Assembly: GCA_022041995.1 (NCBI GenBank)
Contig: CP074390.1
Coordinates: 1,860,001 to 1,924,000 of the forward strand
From: Cupriavidus necator
GTDB lineage: Bacteria; Pseudomonadota; Gammaproteobacteria; Burkholderiales; Burkholderiaceae
DNA length: 64,000 bases
Direction: 5' to 3'
The stretch's first letter is position 1, and each line of letters opens with the position of its first letter. A program made the position numbers and the translations under genes. The notes under the pieces were generated by a model that saw only the letters and a list, made by a program, of their open reading frames with translations, did no database searches and had not been told where the DNA came from. Positions 41,304 to 49,853 of the stretch are shown in pieces.

Positions 41304-41319
41304 TAATCCAATCAGACGA
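41304..41319 (+). promoter_or_regulatory. Regulon box (TAATCC-AATC-AGACGA) for the LLM gene
   Basis: Plus-strand dyad with 5/6 matches in each half and the conserved TG directly after. A -10-like CACACT (41342-41347) is centred 33 bp downstream. It lies 122 bp before the LLM start. Confidence 0.5.
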
Positions 41320-41441
41320 TGTTGCAACGCCTTGCGCCGACCACACTGCGATCACACAGGCCGCTTCGGGCCGGAGGCGCGGCAACGGGCGGCGCCCCCG
41401 GCGGCGGTCCTGAACCATCAATGCCAGAGAAGGGGACTGCA

Positions 41442-42593
41442 ATGCGTTTTTCACTGATCTATGAAGCCCAGACCGTCGATGCCTCGCGTGCCGGCGACCA
41501 CAAGGTGTTCGATGAAATCATGGAACAGGTGGTGCTGGCCGAGGACATGGGCTTTGACGTGGTCTGGGCGGTCGAGCACACCGCACTGACCAACTATGCG
41601 CACATGAGCGCGCCGGAAACCTTCCTGGCCTTCGTTGCCGGGCGCACGCAGCGTATCGGCATCGGCCACGGCGTGGTGTGCCTGCCGCCGGCGATGAACC
41701 ATCCGGTCAAGGTGGCCGAGCGCATCGCCACGCTGGACATCCTGTCCGGCGGCCGCGTGCACTTCGGCGTGGGCAAGGGCGGCACCCAGCAGGAGGCCGG
41801 CACCTTCGGCTACGACCTGAACAGCCTGCACCCGATGATCGACGAGTCGATGTACCTGATCCCGAAGATCCTCACCCAGGATGAGATCGAGCACGACGGC
41901 GAGTTCATCAAGATCCCGCGCCGCCCGATCCACCCCAAGCCGCGCCAGGATCCGCACCCGCTGATGTACCTGGCCTGCACCAATGCCGAAACGCTGCAGC
42001 GCGCCGGCGCGCGCGGCATGGGTGCGCTGGTGCTCGGCTTTGGCGGCCCCGAGGATGTCGCCAGGAAGAACGAGATCTACCGTGCCGCGTGGGAGACCCG
42101 CAAGCCGGAGGACCAGGTGGGCTTCCGCCCGCACCAGCACCTGGCCGCGCTGTGCCCGACCATCGTGCTGGAGGACGGCCTGGCCGCGCGCAAGATCGGC
42201 ATCAAGGGCCAGCGCTATTTCATGGAGTCGCTGTCGTACTGGTATGCCGGCGGCGAGCGGCCCGACCCGTCCACCTGGGACGACGAGCATGTCACCGCCA
42301 CGGACGCGCAGGGCAAGGCCGTCATCAACACGAAGTTCGCCTCCGAGAAGGTCTCGGTGGATTTCAGCGATCCGTCGATGATGATGCTCAACCCCAACCA
42401 TGCCTACGGCACCGTCGAGGACTGCATCGGCTACGTGCAGCGCCTGATCGATTCGGGCGCCGACGAGATCCTGTTCATCTGCCAGATGGGCACGGTGCCG
42501 CAGTGGGCGCAGCTGGAAACCATCCGCAATATCGGCGAGCACGTGATCCCGCACTTCCGCAAGCAGGGACGCAAGCTGCGCGCGCTGGCCTGA
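41442..42593 (+). CDS. Luciferase-like (LLM class) flavin-dependent oxidoreductase
   Basis: Flavin-dependent monooxygenase of the bacterial luciferase fold, 383 aa. Landmarks are FDVVWAVEHTALTNYAHMSAPETFLAF (about 39-65), RIGIGHGVVCLPPAMNHPVKVAERIATLDILSGGRVHFGVGKGG (about 74-117) and CIGYVQRLIDSGADEILF. Start at 41442 follows GAAGGGGA. Such enzymes need reduced FMN, which the flavin reductase at 45767 could supply. Reactions in this family include Baeyer-Villiger and desulfonation types; the substrate here is unknown, though the box suggests a role in the steroid regulon. Confidence 0.9.
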   Translation: MRFSLIYEAQTVDASRAGDHKVFDEIMEQVVLAEDMGFDVVWAVEHTALTNYAHMSAPETFLAFVAGRTQRIGIGHGVVCLPPAMNHPVKVAERIATLDILSGGRVHFGVGKGGTQQEAGTFGYDLNSLHPMIDESMYLIPKILTQDEIEHDGEFIKIPRRPIHPKPRQDPHPLMYLACTNAETLQRAGARGMGALVLGFGGPEDVARKNEIYRAAWETRKPEDQVGFRPHQHLAALCPTIVLEDGLAARKIGIKGQRYFMESLSYWYAGGERPDPSTWDDEHVTATDAQGKAVINTKFASEKVSVDFSDPSMMMLNPNHAYGTVEDCIGYVQRLIDSGADEILFICQMGTVPQWAQLETIRNIGEHVIPHFRKQGRKLRALA

Positions 42594-42622
42594 TCGCGGG
42601 GCTTCCTCCCCCGACGGGTTTG

Positions 42623-42663
42623 CTCCCCTCTCCCGCTTGCGGGAGAGGGGCCGGGGGAGAGGG
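42623..42663. repeat. Single REP element
   Basis: Almost identical to REP copy 1 at 28714-28754 over about 45 bp, including the GGGGGAGAGGG tail. It lies 30 bp after the LLM stop codon and may act as a 3' stabilising or terminating hairpin. Confidence 0.75.
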
Positions 42664-42706
42664 TCAGCGCATCCACGAAGTCCCACTCACCAAATCGCGA
42701 CATAGC

Positions 42707-42722
42707 TAGTCCCAACAGACGA
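42707..42722 (+). promoter_or_regulatory. Regulon box (TAGTCC-CAAC-AGACGA) for the HsaA/KstD operon
   Basis: Plus-strand dyad with a full left half and 5/6 right half, followed by TG. A weak -10-like AAACAT (42745-42750) is centred 33 bp downstream. It lies 74 bp before the GTG start at 42796. Confidence 0.6.
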
Positions 42723-42795
42723 TGGCACCCCGCCCCGCCGGTGCAAACATCGATGCCAGCCCAAGACAAAGCGACATAGCAACAAGGAGACCGCG

Positions 42796-43989
42796 GTGCA
42801 TCACGACAACAATCCCAAGGAACTGGCGGCACGGCTGATCGCGCGCGCCGAGCAGATGATTCCGGTGCTGGCCGGGCGCGCCGCGCAGGCCGAGGCCGAA
42901 GCGCGCATTCCCGCCGAGACCATTGCCGATATGCAGGCCGCGGGCTTCTTCAAGGTGCTGCAGCCCCGCCGCCACGGCGGCTACGAGCTCGATCCGCAGA
43001 CCTTTTTCCGCATCCAGATGGCGCTGGCCAAGGGCTGCATGTCCACCGCCTGGGTCTATGGCGTGGTCGGCGTGCACAACTGGCAGCTGGCGCTGTTCGA
43101 TGAGCGCGCGCAGCAGGAAGTGTGGGGCCGCGATCCGGCCACGCTGATCGCATCGACCTATATGCCAGTGGGCAAGGTCACGCCGGTCGAAGGCGGCTAT
43201 CGCTTCTCCGGCCACTGGAAGTTCTCCAGCGGCAGCGAGTTGTGCGACTGGATCTTCCTGGGCGGGCTGGTGCCGCCGGCAGAGCCGGGCGGCGCCTATG
43301 ACTACCGCACCTTCCTGCTGCCGCGCTCCGACTACAAGATCGTGCGCAACTGGGATGTGCTGGGCCTGCGTGCGACCGGCAGCCATGACATCGTGGTCGA
43401 CGACGTGTTCGTGCCCGATTACCGCACCCACCGCGCCGTCGATGGCGCCATGGGCACCAGCCCGGGGCTGGCGGTCAATGACGCGCCGCTGTACCGGCTG
43501 CCGTTCGCGCAGATCTTTGTGCGCGCGGTGTGCACCGCCTGCATTGGCGCGCTGGAAGGCACGCTCGATGACTTTGTCGCCTATGCCGACGGCCGCGTCA
43601 GCAGCAACGGTGGCGGCAAGACCGCGGAAGACGGCGGCGCGCAGATGGCTTGCGCCAACGCGCAGCTCGCCATCGACGAGATGCGGACCATCCTTGAGCG
43701 CAATTTCGACGAGCTGCTGGCCATTGCGCGTGAGGGCGGCCAGGTGCAGACCCCGCGCCGCCTGCATTTCCGCTACCAGTCCGCACAAGTGGCCGAGCGC
43801 TGCGCGCAGCTGGCCAATGGGCTGCTGCGCTATGCCGGCGGCAACGGCATCTACCGCAGCAACCCGATGGTGCGCCGTTTCCTCGACCTGCATGCGGCCC
43901 GCGCCCACTACGCCAACAACCTGGACCGCTTCGGCCAGAACCTGGGCGGCGTAATGATGGGCCGCGCCAACACTGACTTCTTCATCTGA
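42796..43989 (+). CDS. HsaA-like flavin-dependent monooxygenase, oxygenase component
   Basis: Acyl-CoA-dehydrogenase-fold (class D) monooxygenase of 397 aa, related to HsaA/TesA2, which hydroxylates the phenolic A-ring of the secosteroid 3-HSA at C4. Visible are the N-terminal IPAETIADMQAAGFFKVLQPRRHGGYELDP, MALAKGCMSTAWVYGVVGVHNWQLALFDERA, and the C-terminal GNGIYRSNPMVRRFLDLHAARAHYANNLDRFGQNLGG typical of this group. The start is GTG at 42796 with AAGGAGA upstream. A matching flavin reductase is third in the operon. A related activity on another phenol is possible. Confidence 0.85.
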   Translation: MHHDNNPKELAARLIARAEQMIPVLAGRAAQAEAEARIPAETIADMQAAGFFKVLQPRRHGGYELDPQTFFRIQMALAKGCMSTAWVYGVVGVHNWQLALFDERAQQEVWGRDPATLIASTYMPVGKVTPVEGGYRFSGHWKFSSGSELCDWIFLGGLVPPAEPGGAYDYRTFLLPRSDYKIVRNWDVLGLRATGSHDIVVDDVFVPDYRTHRAVDGAMGTSPGLAVNDAPLYRLPFAQIFVRAVCTACIGALEGTLDDFVAYADGRVSSNGGGKTAEDGGAQMACANAQLAIDEMRTILERNFDELLAIAREGGQVQTPRRLHFRYQSAQVAERCAQLANGLLRYAGGNGIYRSNPMVRRFLDLHAARAHYANNLDRFGQNLGGVMMGRANTDFFI

Positions 43990-44015
43990 GCCGCGCGCCG
44001 GCACGGAGACCCAAT

Positions 44016-45770
44016 ATGAGCCAGAGCAGAGCGCGCATGCAGCCCAGCGAGTTTGACGTGGTGGTGGTCGGCTCGGGCGCCGGCGGCATGCTGGCCGCCT
44101 GCCGCGCCGTGGACCGCGGACTGTCGGTGGTGGTGCTGGAAAAGAGCGGCCAGTACGGCGGCACCTCGGCGGTGTCCGGCGGCGGCATCTGGATTCCGCT
44201 CAACCACCATATCGCGCCGGCAGGGGGGCACGACGACTACGCCATGGCGCTGGAGTACATACTGGCGTGCGCCGGCGAGCACGGTGATCCGCAACGGGTA
44301 CGCGCCTATCTTGAGCAGGCGCCCCGCATGCTCCAGTACCTGGAGCAGCAGGCCGGCGTGCGCTATTACACGCTGCCGCGCTACGCTGACTACTTCCAGA
44401 AGCTTCCGGGTGCGATGCCGGGCTACCGCGCGCTCGACCCGATGCCGTTCGACGGCGCGCAGCTGCGCGAGGAATTCTCGCGGCTGCGGCCGCCGTCGCC
44501 GGGCACGCTGGTGGGCGGGCGCGTGGCCGTGACCTCGGCCGAGGCGCATGCGCTGCTGTGCCGCGCACCCGGCTGGTTTGGCCTGGCGGTGCGCCAGTTT
44601 GCCCGTTACTGGCTCGACCTGGGCTGGCGCCGCAAGACCCGGCGCGACCGCCGGCTCACGCTCGGCAACAGCCTGGCCGGCGGCCTGCGGCGGGCGATGA
44701 TGGACCGTGCGATTCCGCTTTGGCTCGACACCGCGCTGCAGGACCTGATCGTCGAGGAAGGTACCGTCCGCGGCGTGCGCGCGGTGCAGGACGGGCGTGT
44801 GGTGGAGATTCGCGCGCTGCGCGGCGTGATCCTGGCCGCCGGCGGTTTCGAGCGCAATCAGGCCATGCGCGAACAGTACCTGCCGCAACCGACCCAGGCC
44901 GCCTGGAGCGCGACGCCGCCCAATAACACGGGCGACGGCATCCGCGCCGCCCAGGCCGCCGGTGCCGGCGTGGCGCTGATGTCCCACGTCTGGGGCGCAC
45001 CCACCGTGCCTGTGCAGGGCGAGGAAAAGCAGCGCGCGCTCTTTATCGAACGCGCCATGCCCGGCTGCCTGGTGGTGAACGGGCAGGGCCGGCGCTTCGT
45101 CAATGAGGCCGCGCCGTATTCCGAGTTCGTGCCTGCCATGTACCGCGACCACGAGAAGACCGGCAGCAGCGTGCCGGCGTGGATGGTGTTCGACGCCACC
45201 TTCCGCCACAAATACCCGTGCGGGCCGATCCTGCCCGGCTCGGTCATGCCGGACCGCAGCATTCCGGCGAGCCTCGCCGGCATCCTGGTGCGTGCCGACT
45301 CGCTGGCGCAGCTGGCGCGGCAGATCGGTGTCGATGCCGGCGGCCTGGCCGACAGCGTGGCCCGCATGAACCGCTACGCGGCCACCGGCGTGGACGAGGA
45401 GTTCGGCAAGGGCGACAACCTGTTCGATACCTACTACAGCGACCCGGCAGTGCAGCCCAACCCGTGCCTGGCGCCGATCGGCAAGGCGCCGTTCTACGCC
45501 GTGCGCATCGATGCCGGCGATATCGGCACCAAGGGCGGCCTGGTGACGGATGCCAGTGCGCGCGTGCTGCGCGACGACGGCAGCGCCATTGCCGGGCTGT
45601 TCGCCATCGGCAATACCAGTGCCTCGATGATGGGCACCAGCTATCCCGGCGCGGGCTCGACACTGGGCCCGGCCATGACCTTCGGCTTTATTGCTGCCGA
45701 CGTGCTCTCGCAGAACACACGCCAGCCTGCCGCCGCGCCCCAAGCTCAAACCGTACAGGAGGCCTTATGA
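44016..45770 (+). CDS. 3-ketosteroid delta1-dehydrogenase-like flavoprotein
   Basis: FAD enzyme of 584 aa of the KstD/TesH type, which introduces the C1-C2 double bond in 3-ketosteroids. The FAD fold is DVVVVGSGAGGMLAACRAVDRGLSVVVLEKSGQYGGTSAVSGGGIWIP (residues ~13-60). The C-terminal FAD/substrate block is MGTSYPGAGSTLGPAMTFGFIAA (about 546-568), including the conserved Y-P-G-x-G. The long insertion between about 120 and 240 is normal for the family. It overlaps the flavin reductase start (ATGA). Confidence 0.88.
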   Translation: MSQSRARMQPSEFDVVVVGSGAGGMLAACRAVDRGLSVVVLEKSGQYGGTSAVSGGGIWIPLNHHIAPAGGHDDYAMALEYILACAGEHGDPQRVRAYLEQAPRMLQYLEQQAGVRYYTLPRYADYFQKLPGAMPGYRALDPMPFDGAQLREEFSRLRPPSPGTLVGGRVAVTSAEAHALLCRAPGWFGLAVRQFARYWLDLGWRRKTRRDRRLTLGNSLAGGLRRAMMDRAIPLWLDTALQDLIVEEGTVRGVRAVQDGRVVEIRALRGVILAAGGFERNQAMREQYLPQPTQAAWSATPPNNTGDGIRAAQAAGAGVALMSHVWGAPTVPVQGEEKQRALFIERAMPGCLVVNGQGRRFVNEAAPYSEFVPAMYRDHEKTGSSVPAWMVFDATFRHKYPCGPILPGSVMPDRSIPASLAGILVRADSLAQLARQIGVDAGGLADSVARMNRYAATGVDEEFGKGDNLFDTYYSDPAVQPNPCLAPIGKAPFYAVRIDAGDIGTKGGLVTDASARVLRDDGSAIAGLFAIGNTSASMMGTSYPGAGSTLGPAMTFGFIAADVLSQNTRQPAAAPQAQTVQEAL

Positions 45771-46291
45771 GCGCCAACCTCGAACCCAGCATCGCGTTGC
45801 GCGATGACATGCTGATGGCGATGCGCCGCATGGCGCGCTCGGTGGCGGTGATCAGCTGCCGCCATGGCGAGCGCCGCTATTCGATGTCCGTGACCGCAGT
45901 CGATTCGCTGTCCGCGGACCCGCCTTCGCTCCTGATCTGCATCAACCGCAATGCTTCGATCTACCCGCCGCTGGATGCCGGTGCGGACTTCTGCATCAAC
46001 CTGCTGGCGGCCGACCACCGCGATATCGCGGTGGATTGCAGCGGCCGGCTCAAGGGCGAGGAACGCTTCACCAGTGGCGAGTGGCAGGACGACCTGCTCG
46101 GCGTGCCATACCTGCGCGACGCCCAGGCGAACCTGGTCTGCCAGCAGGATGGCCGCTTCGACTATGGCACGCACGCGGTCTTCATCGGGCGCCTGCGCGA
46201 GGTAAAGCTGGCCGGCGAGGTGTCGCCGCTGGTCTATGTCGACGGTGCCTATACCACGTCCGCGCCGCTTGGCGCACTGTGTTCTGCATAA
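45767..46291 (+). CDS. Flavin reductase (HsaB/TesA1-like), short-chain family
   Basis: NAD(P)H:flavin oxidoreductase of 174 aa, supplying reduced flavin to the HsaA-like oxygenase. Motifs include MARSVAVISCRHGERRYSMSVTAVDSLSADPPSLLICINRNAS (about 21-63) and the RFDYGTHAVFIGRLREV block with the family GxHxxxxGxV. It starts within the KstD stop codon at 45767 and is thus co-translated. Confidence 0.9.
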   Translation: MSANLEPSIALRDDMLMAMRRMARSVAVISCRHGERRYSMSVTAVDSLSADPPSLLICINRNASIYPPLDAGADFCINLLAADHRDIAVDCSGRLKGEERFTSGEWQDDLLGVPYLRDAQANLVCQQDGRFDYGTHAVFIGRLREVKLAGEVSPLVYVDGAYTTSAPLGALCSA

Positions 46292-46310
46292 GCCGGGAGC
46301 GCAAGCCAGC

Positions 46311-48017
46311 ATGTACCCTCCGCCCGATTCCGCCACGCCGGTCCACGCGCCGCTGCGCCTGGACGATCCGGACGAACATCCGTGGCAGGCCACCTGCGAT
46401 GCCGTGGTGGTGGGCTTCGGCGCTGCCGGGGCCTGCGCCGCGCTGGAAGCCGCGCATGGCGACGCGCGCGTGATTGTCGCGGAACGCTTCGAAGGCGGCG
46501 GCGCCAGCGCCAAGAGCGGCGGGGTGGTCTACGCCGGCGGCGGCACGCCCTACCAGTGCGCCGCGGGCTATGCCGATACCCCGCAGGCGATGGCGGACTA
46601 CCTGCGCCAGGAGACGGGCGGGGTCGTCAGCGATGCCACGCTGCAGGCGTTCTGCCAGCGCAGCCGCGAGATGATCGGCTGGCTGGAAGGCCTGGGTGTG
46701 CGCTTTGCCGCCACCGTGCCGCCGCGCAAGACCTCGTATCCGGCGCAGCCCTATTACCTCTACTACTCTGGCAACGAAGCGGTCGCCGCGTATGCGCAGC
46801 ATGCCGCGCCTGCGCCGCGCGGTCACCGCGTGAAAGGCCCCGGCATGTCCGGCCGCACGCTGTACGCCGTACTGCGCGGCGCCGTGCAGGCCCGGCCGGA
46901 GGTGACGGTGATGCGCCAGACCGCGGCGCGGCGGCTGATTCTCGACCAGGGCGGTGCGGTTGTCGGTATCGAGCTGTGGCAGCTGCCGCCGGGCCGCCAC
47001 CAGAAGCGCCACGCCCGCCTGGCGCGCCTGGCCGAGCGCCTGCACAACGCCGCACCGGGGCTGGCCGACCTGCTGCGCGAGCGCGTGCTGCAACTGGAAC
47101 TGCGCCATGCGCGCCCGGTTGCGGTGCGCACCGGCGCGGTGGTGCTGGCCACCGGGGGCTTTGTCTTCAACCGCGCCATGGTGGCGCGCCACGCCGGCAA
47201 GTACCTGCAGGCCTGGCGCCTTGGCGCGACCGGCTGCGACGGCAGCGGCATCCGCCTCGGTGAGTCGGCGGGCGCGGCCACGCGGCACCTGGAGCGGGTC
47301 TCGGCGTGGCGCTTCATCAATCCGCCGTTCGACTGGGCGCGCGGCTGCGTGGTCGACGCGCAGGGTGCGCGCATCGGCAATGAGGAAACCTATGGCGCCA
47401 CCCTTGGCCATGCCATCTGCGAACGACACGGCGGGCGGGCCTGGCTGATCCTGAACCGCGAACTGGCGCGCGCCGCCCTGCGCGAATGCCTGGGCGGCCG
47501 GCTGTGGGCGTTCCAGGCCTTGCCCGCGGCGCTGCTGATGCTGGCGGGAGCGCGGCGCGCCTCCAGTCTCGAAGCGCTTGCCAGCAAACTGGGCATGCCC
47601 GGCGCGGCGCTGCGGGCCACCGTCGATGCCTGTAACGCCGCGGCCCGCGGCGAGATCCCCGATCCGGCCGGCAAGTCGGCGCCGATGTGCGCGTCGCTCG
47701 AGAACGGGCCGTGGCTTGCCATCGACATCTCGGTCAACAGCCGCGTCTTTCCGTGTCCGGCCATCACGCTGGGCGGATTGTCGGTGGAAGAGTCCAGCGG
47801 GCGGGTATTGGCCGCCGCTGGCGGGGCGCCCATAGCTGGGCTCTACGCCGTGGGCCGCACTGCCGTTGGCATCGCATCCAACCATTACGTAAGCGGCCTG
47901 TCGCTTGCCGACTGCATCTGGTCGGGGCGCAACGCGGGCCGCCACCTGACACGACAGCCTGCCGGCGACCGGCAGGCATACACCAACGAGGAGACTACCC
48001 ATGAGCCAACGTACTGA
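46311..48017 (+). CDS. FAD-dependent ketosteroid dehydrogenase-like protein (TesI/Kst4D type)
   Basis: Flavoprotein of 568 aa, related to fumarate reductase/KstD enzymes. N-terminal fold AVVVGFGAAGACAALEAAHGD is followed by ASAKSGGVVYAGGGTPYQ. This motif, with YAGGGT, resembles the delta4-(5alpha)-dehydrogenases (TesI/Kst4D) more than KstD. The C-terminal FAD block is AVGRTAVGIASNHYVSGLSLADCIWSGRNAG. Start at 46311 has GGGAG about 11 bases upstream. Its 3' end overlaps the next SDR gene by 17 bp. Substrate specificity between delta1 and delta4 is my inference. Confidence 0.82.
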   Translation: MYPPPDSATPVHAPLRLDDPDEHPWQATCDAVVVGFGAAGACAALEAAHGDARVIVAERFEGGGASAKSGGVVYAGGGTPYQCAAGYADTPQAMADYLRQETGGVVSDATLQAFCQRSREMIGWLEGLGVRFAATVPPRKTSYPAQPYYLYYSGNEAVAAYAQHAAPAPRGHRVKGPGMSGRTLYAVLRGAVQARPEVTVMRQTAARRLILDQGGAVVGIELWQLPPGRHQKRHARLARLAERLHNAAPGLADLLRERVLQLELRHARPVAVRTGAVVLATGGFVFNRAMVARHAGKYLQAWRLGATGCDGSGIRLGESAGAATRHLERVSAWRFINPPFDWARGCVVDAQGARIGNEETYGATLGHAICERHGGRAWLILNRELARAALRECLGGRLWAFQALPAALLMLAGARRASSLEALASKLGMPGAALRATVDACNAAARGEIPDPAGKSAPMCASLENGPWLAIDISVNSRVFPCPAITLGGLSVEESSGRVLAAAGGAPIAGLYAVGRTAVGIASNHYVSGLSLADCIWSGRNAGRHLTRQPAGDRQAYTNEETTHEPTY

Positions 48018-48765
48018 AGGAAAGATCGCCATCGTCACCGGGGCCGCCAGCGGCGTCGGCAAGGAAGACGCACTGCTGCTGGCGCGCGAAGGCGCGCGCG
48101 TGGTGCTGACCGACCTCAACGAGGAAGCGGGCCATGCCCTGGCGCGCGAGATCGGCGACACGGCGCTGTTCGTGCCGCATGACATCGCCAGCGAAGCCGG
48201 CTGGCAGCAAGTGATGGCGCGCACCGAGCAGCGCTTTGGCGCCCCCAGCGTGCTGGTCAACAATGCCGCCATCCTGCTGCTGGGTTCGGTCGAGGACGCC
48301 ACTCTGGAGCAATGGCAGCGCGTGATGCGCATCAACGCCGACGGCTACTTCCTCGGCTGCAAGTACGGCGTGGCCGCGATGAAGGCGGGCGGCGGCAGCA
48401 TCGTCAATATGTCGTCGGTGGCTGCGCTGGGCGGCATGGGCGCATTCTGCGCCTACAGCGCAAGCAAGGGCGCGGTGGCCGCGCTCACGCGTGCCGTGGC
48501 GGGGCACTGCAAGCAGAGCGGCTACCGGATCCGCTGCAACTCGATCCACCCGGACGGCATCCTCACGCCGATGACCGCGGCCTTCCTGCCGGGCGGCACC
48601 GCGGCCCTGCCGGAGGAGGTGGGCGGCGCCGAGCCGATGCAGCGCATGTGCCATCCGCGCGACGTGGCCAACCTGGTGCTGTTCCTCGCCTCCGACGAAT
48701 CGCGCTTTATCAACGGTGCGGAACTGCGCATCGACAACGCGCAGACCATCATGGGCGTGGCCTGA
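48001..48765 (+). CDS. 3(17)-beta-hydroxysteroid dehydrogenase-like SDR
   Basis: Classical SDR of 254 aa. The cofactor motif TGAASGVGKEDALLLAREGARVVLTDLNEEAG (about 14-46), NNAA, catalytic YSASKGAVAALTRAVAGHC (Tyr about 150), and IRCNSIHPDGILTPMTAA are present. The segment NSIHPDG and VLFLASDESRFINGAELRIDN recall the Comamonas testosteroni 3beta/17beta-HSD as I remember it. It would oxidise a steroid hydroxyl to a ketone with NAD+. A close paralogue is at 55138-55896. Confidence 0.87.
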   Translation: MSQRTEGKIAIVTGAASGVGKEDALLLAREGARVVLTDLNEEAGHALAREIGDTALFVPHDIASEAGWQQVMARTEQRFGAPSVLVNNAAILLLGSVEDATLEQWQRVMRINADGYFLGCKYGVAAMKAGGGSIVNMSSVAALGGMGAFCAYSASKGAVAALTRAVAGHCKQSGYRIRCNSIHPDGILTPMTAAFLPGGTAALPEEVGGAEPMQRMCHPRDVANLVLFLASDESRFINGAELRIDNAQTIMGVA

Positions 48766-48793
48766 CCCCGCCCCCGAGCAGAAGAAGGACATC

Positions 48794-49852
48794 ATGGCGC
48801 CAGTGCAATTCCACCGGCTGCAGATCGCCGAAGTGGTCACGGAAACGGACCAGGCGCATTCGCTGGTATTCGCGCTGCCAGACGGCCTGCGCGATGCGTT
48901 TGCCTACCGTCCCGGGCAGTTCCTGACCCTGCGCGTGCCCGTGGACGGCGTGCCGCTGCAGCGCTGCTATTCGCTGTCGAGCACGCCTGAGGTGGACAAC
49001 GCCCTGCGTGTGACGATCAAGCGCGTGCAGAGCGGGCGCGTGTCCAACTGGATCTGCGACCATCTGGGCGCGGGCGATACGGTCGAGGTGATGCCGCCCG
49101 CCGGGGTGTTCACCCCGCCCGCGCTGCATGGCGATTTCCTGTTGCTGGCCGGCGGCAGCGGCATCACGCCGGTGCTGTCGATCGCCAAGGCGGCGCTGCG
49201 CCACGGGCGCGGCGCGGTCACGCTGGTCTATGCCAACCGCGACGAGCGCTCCATCATCTTCCGCGAGGCGCTTGCGGAACTGGCGCGCAGCCATCCTGGC
49301 CGGCTGCGCGTGATCCACTGGCTTGACAGTGTGCAGGGGCCGCCCACGCAGCGCCAGATCGAGGAGCTGGTGCGGCCGTGGAGCATGGCGCAATGCTTTG
49401 TCTGCGGTCCCGGCCCGTTCATGGACGGTGCCCAGGCCGCGCTGCAGGCGCTGGGGGTGCCGCGCGGGCAGCTGCATGTGGAGCGCTTCGTGTCCTTGCC
49501 TGATATGCCGGCGGCAACGGCGCCGGCAAGCGCGGCGGTTGCCTCCGGGGACGCCACCCCGGCGCCCGCGATGCGCGGTGCGGCACTGACCGTGCAGCTG
49601 GACGGCGAGACCCACCAGGTCGGCGTGGCGCCGGACGAAACCGTGCTTGACGCCCTGCAGCGCGCCGGCGTGGCTGCGCCCAATTCCTGCCGCGCCGGGC
49701 TGTGCGGCGCGTGCATGTGCCAGGTGACGCAGGGCGACGTGACCCTCGGCGAGAACCATGTACTGGACCGTGCCGATCTGGAGGCGGGCTGGACCCTGGC
49801 CTGCCAGGCACGCCCGGCCAGCGGCGAAATCCACTTGAAGTTCCCGGATTGA
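48794..49852 (+). CDS. KshB-like oxygenase reductase (FAD, NAD, 2Fe-2S)
   Basis: Class IA-type electron-transfer reductase of 352 aa. Order of domains: FAD-binding barrel with YRPGQFLTLRVPVDG and RCYSLSSTPEVD (about 40-70), NAD domain with LLLAGGSGITPVLSIAKAAL (about 115-134), then a C-terminal plant-type [2Fe-2S] domain with CRAGLCGACMCQV (about 298-310, C-x4-C-x2-C) and a fourth Cys in LACQA. This fits KshB, the reductase of 3-ketosteroid 9alpha-hydroxylase. The partner oxygenase KshA is not in the operon. Confidence 0.88.
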   Translation: MAPVQFHRLQIAEVVTETDQAHSLVFALPDGLRDAFAYRPGQFLTLRVPVDGVPLQRCYSLSSTPEVDNALRVTIKRVQSGRVSNWICDHLGAGDTVEVMPPAGVFTPPALHGDFLLLAGGSGITPVLSIAKAALRHGRGAVTLVYANRDERSIIFREALAELARSHPGRLRVIHWLDSVQGPPTQRQIEELVRPWSMAQCFVCGPGPFMDGAQAALQALGVPRGQLHVERFVSLPDMPAATAPASAAVASGDATPAPAMRGAALTVQLDGETHQVGVAPDETVLDALQRAGVAAPNSCRAGLCGACMCQVTQGDVTLGENHVLDRADLEAGWTLACQARPASGEIHLKFPD

Positions 49853-49853
49853 C

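Noticed and set aside
48001..48017. Frameshift at the flavoprotein/SDR junction
   Set aside because: The 17-bp overlap of the two frames is a normal tight operon junction; both proteins have complete ends.
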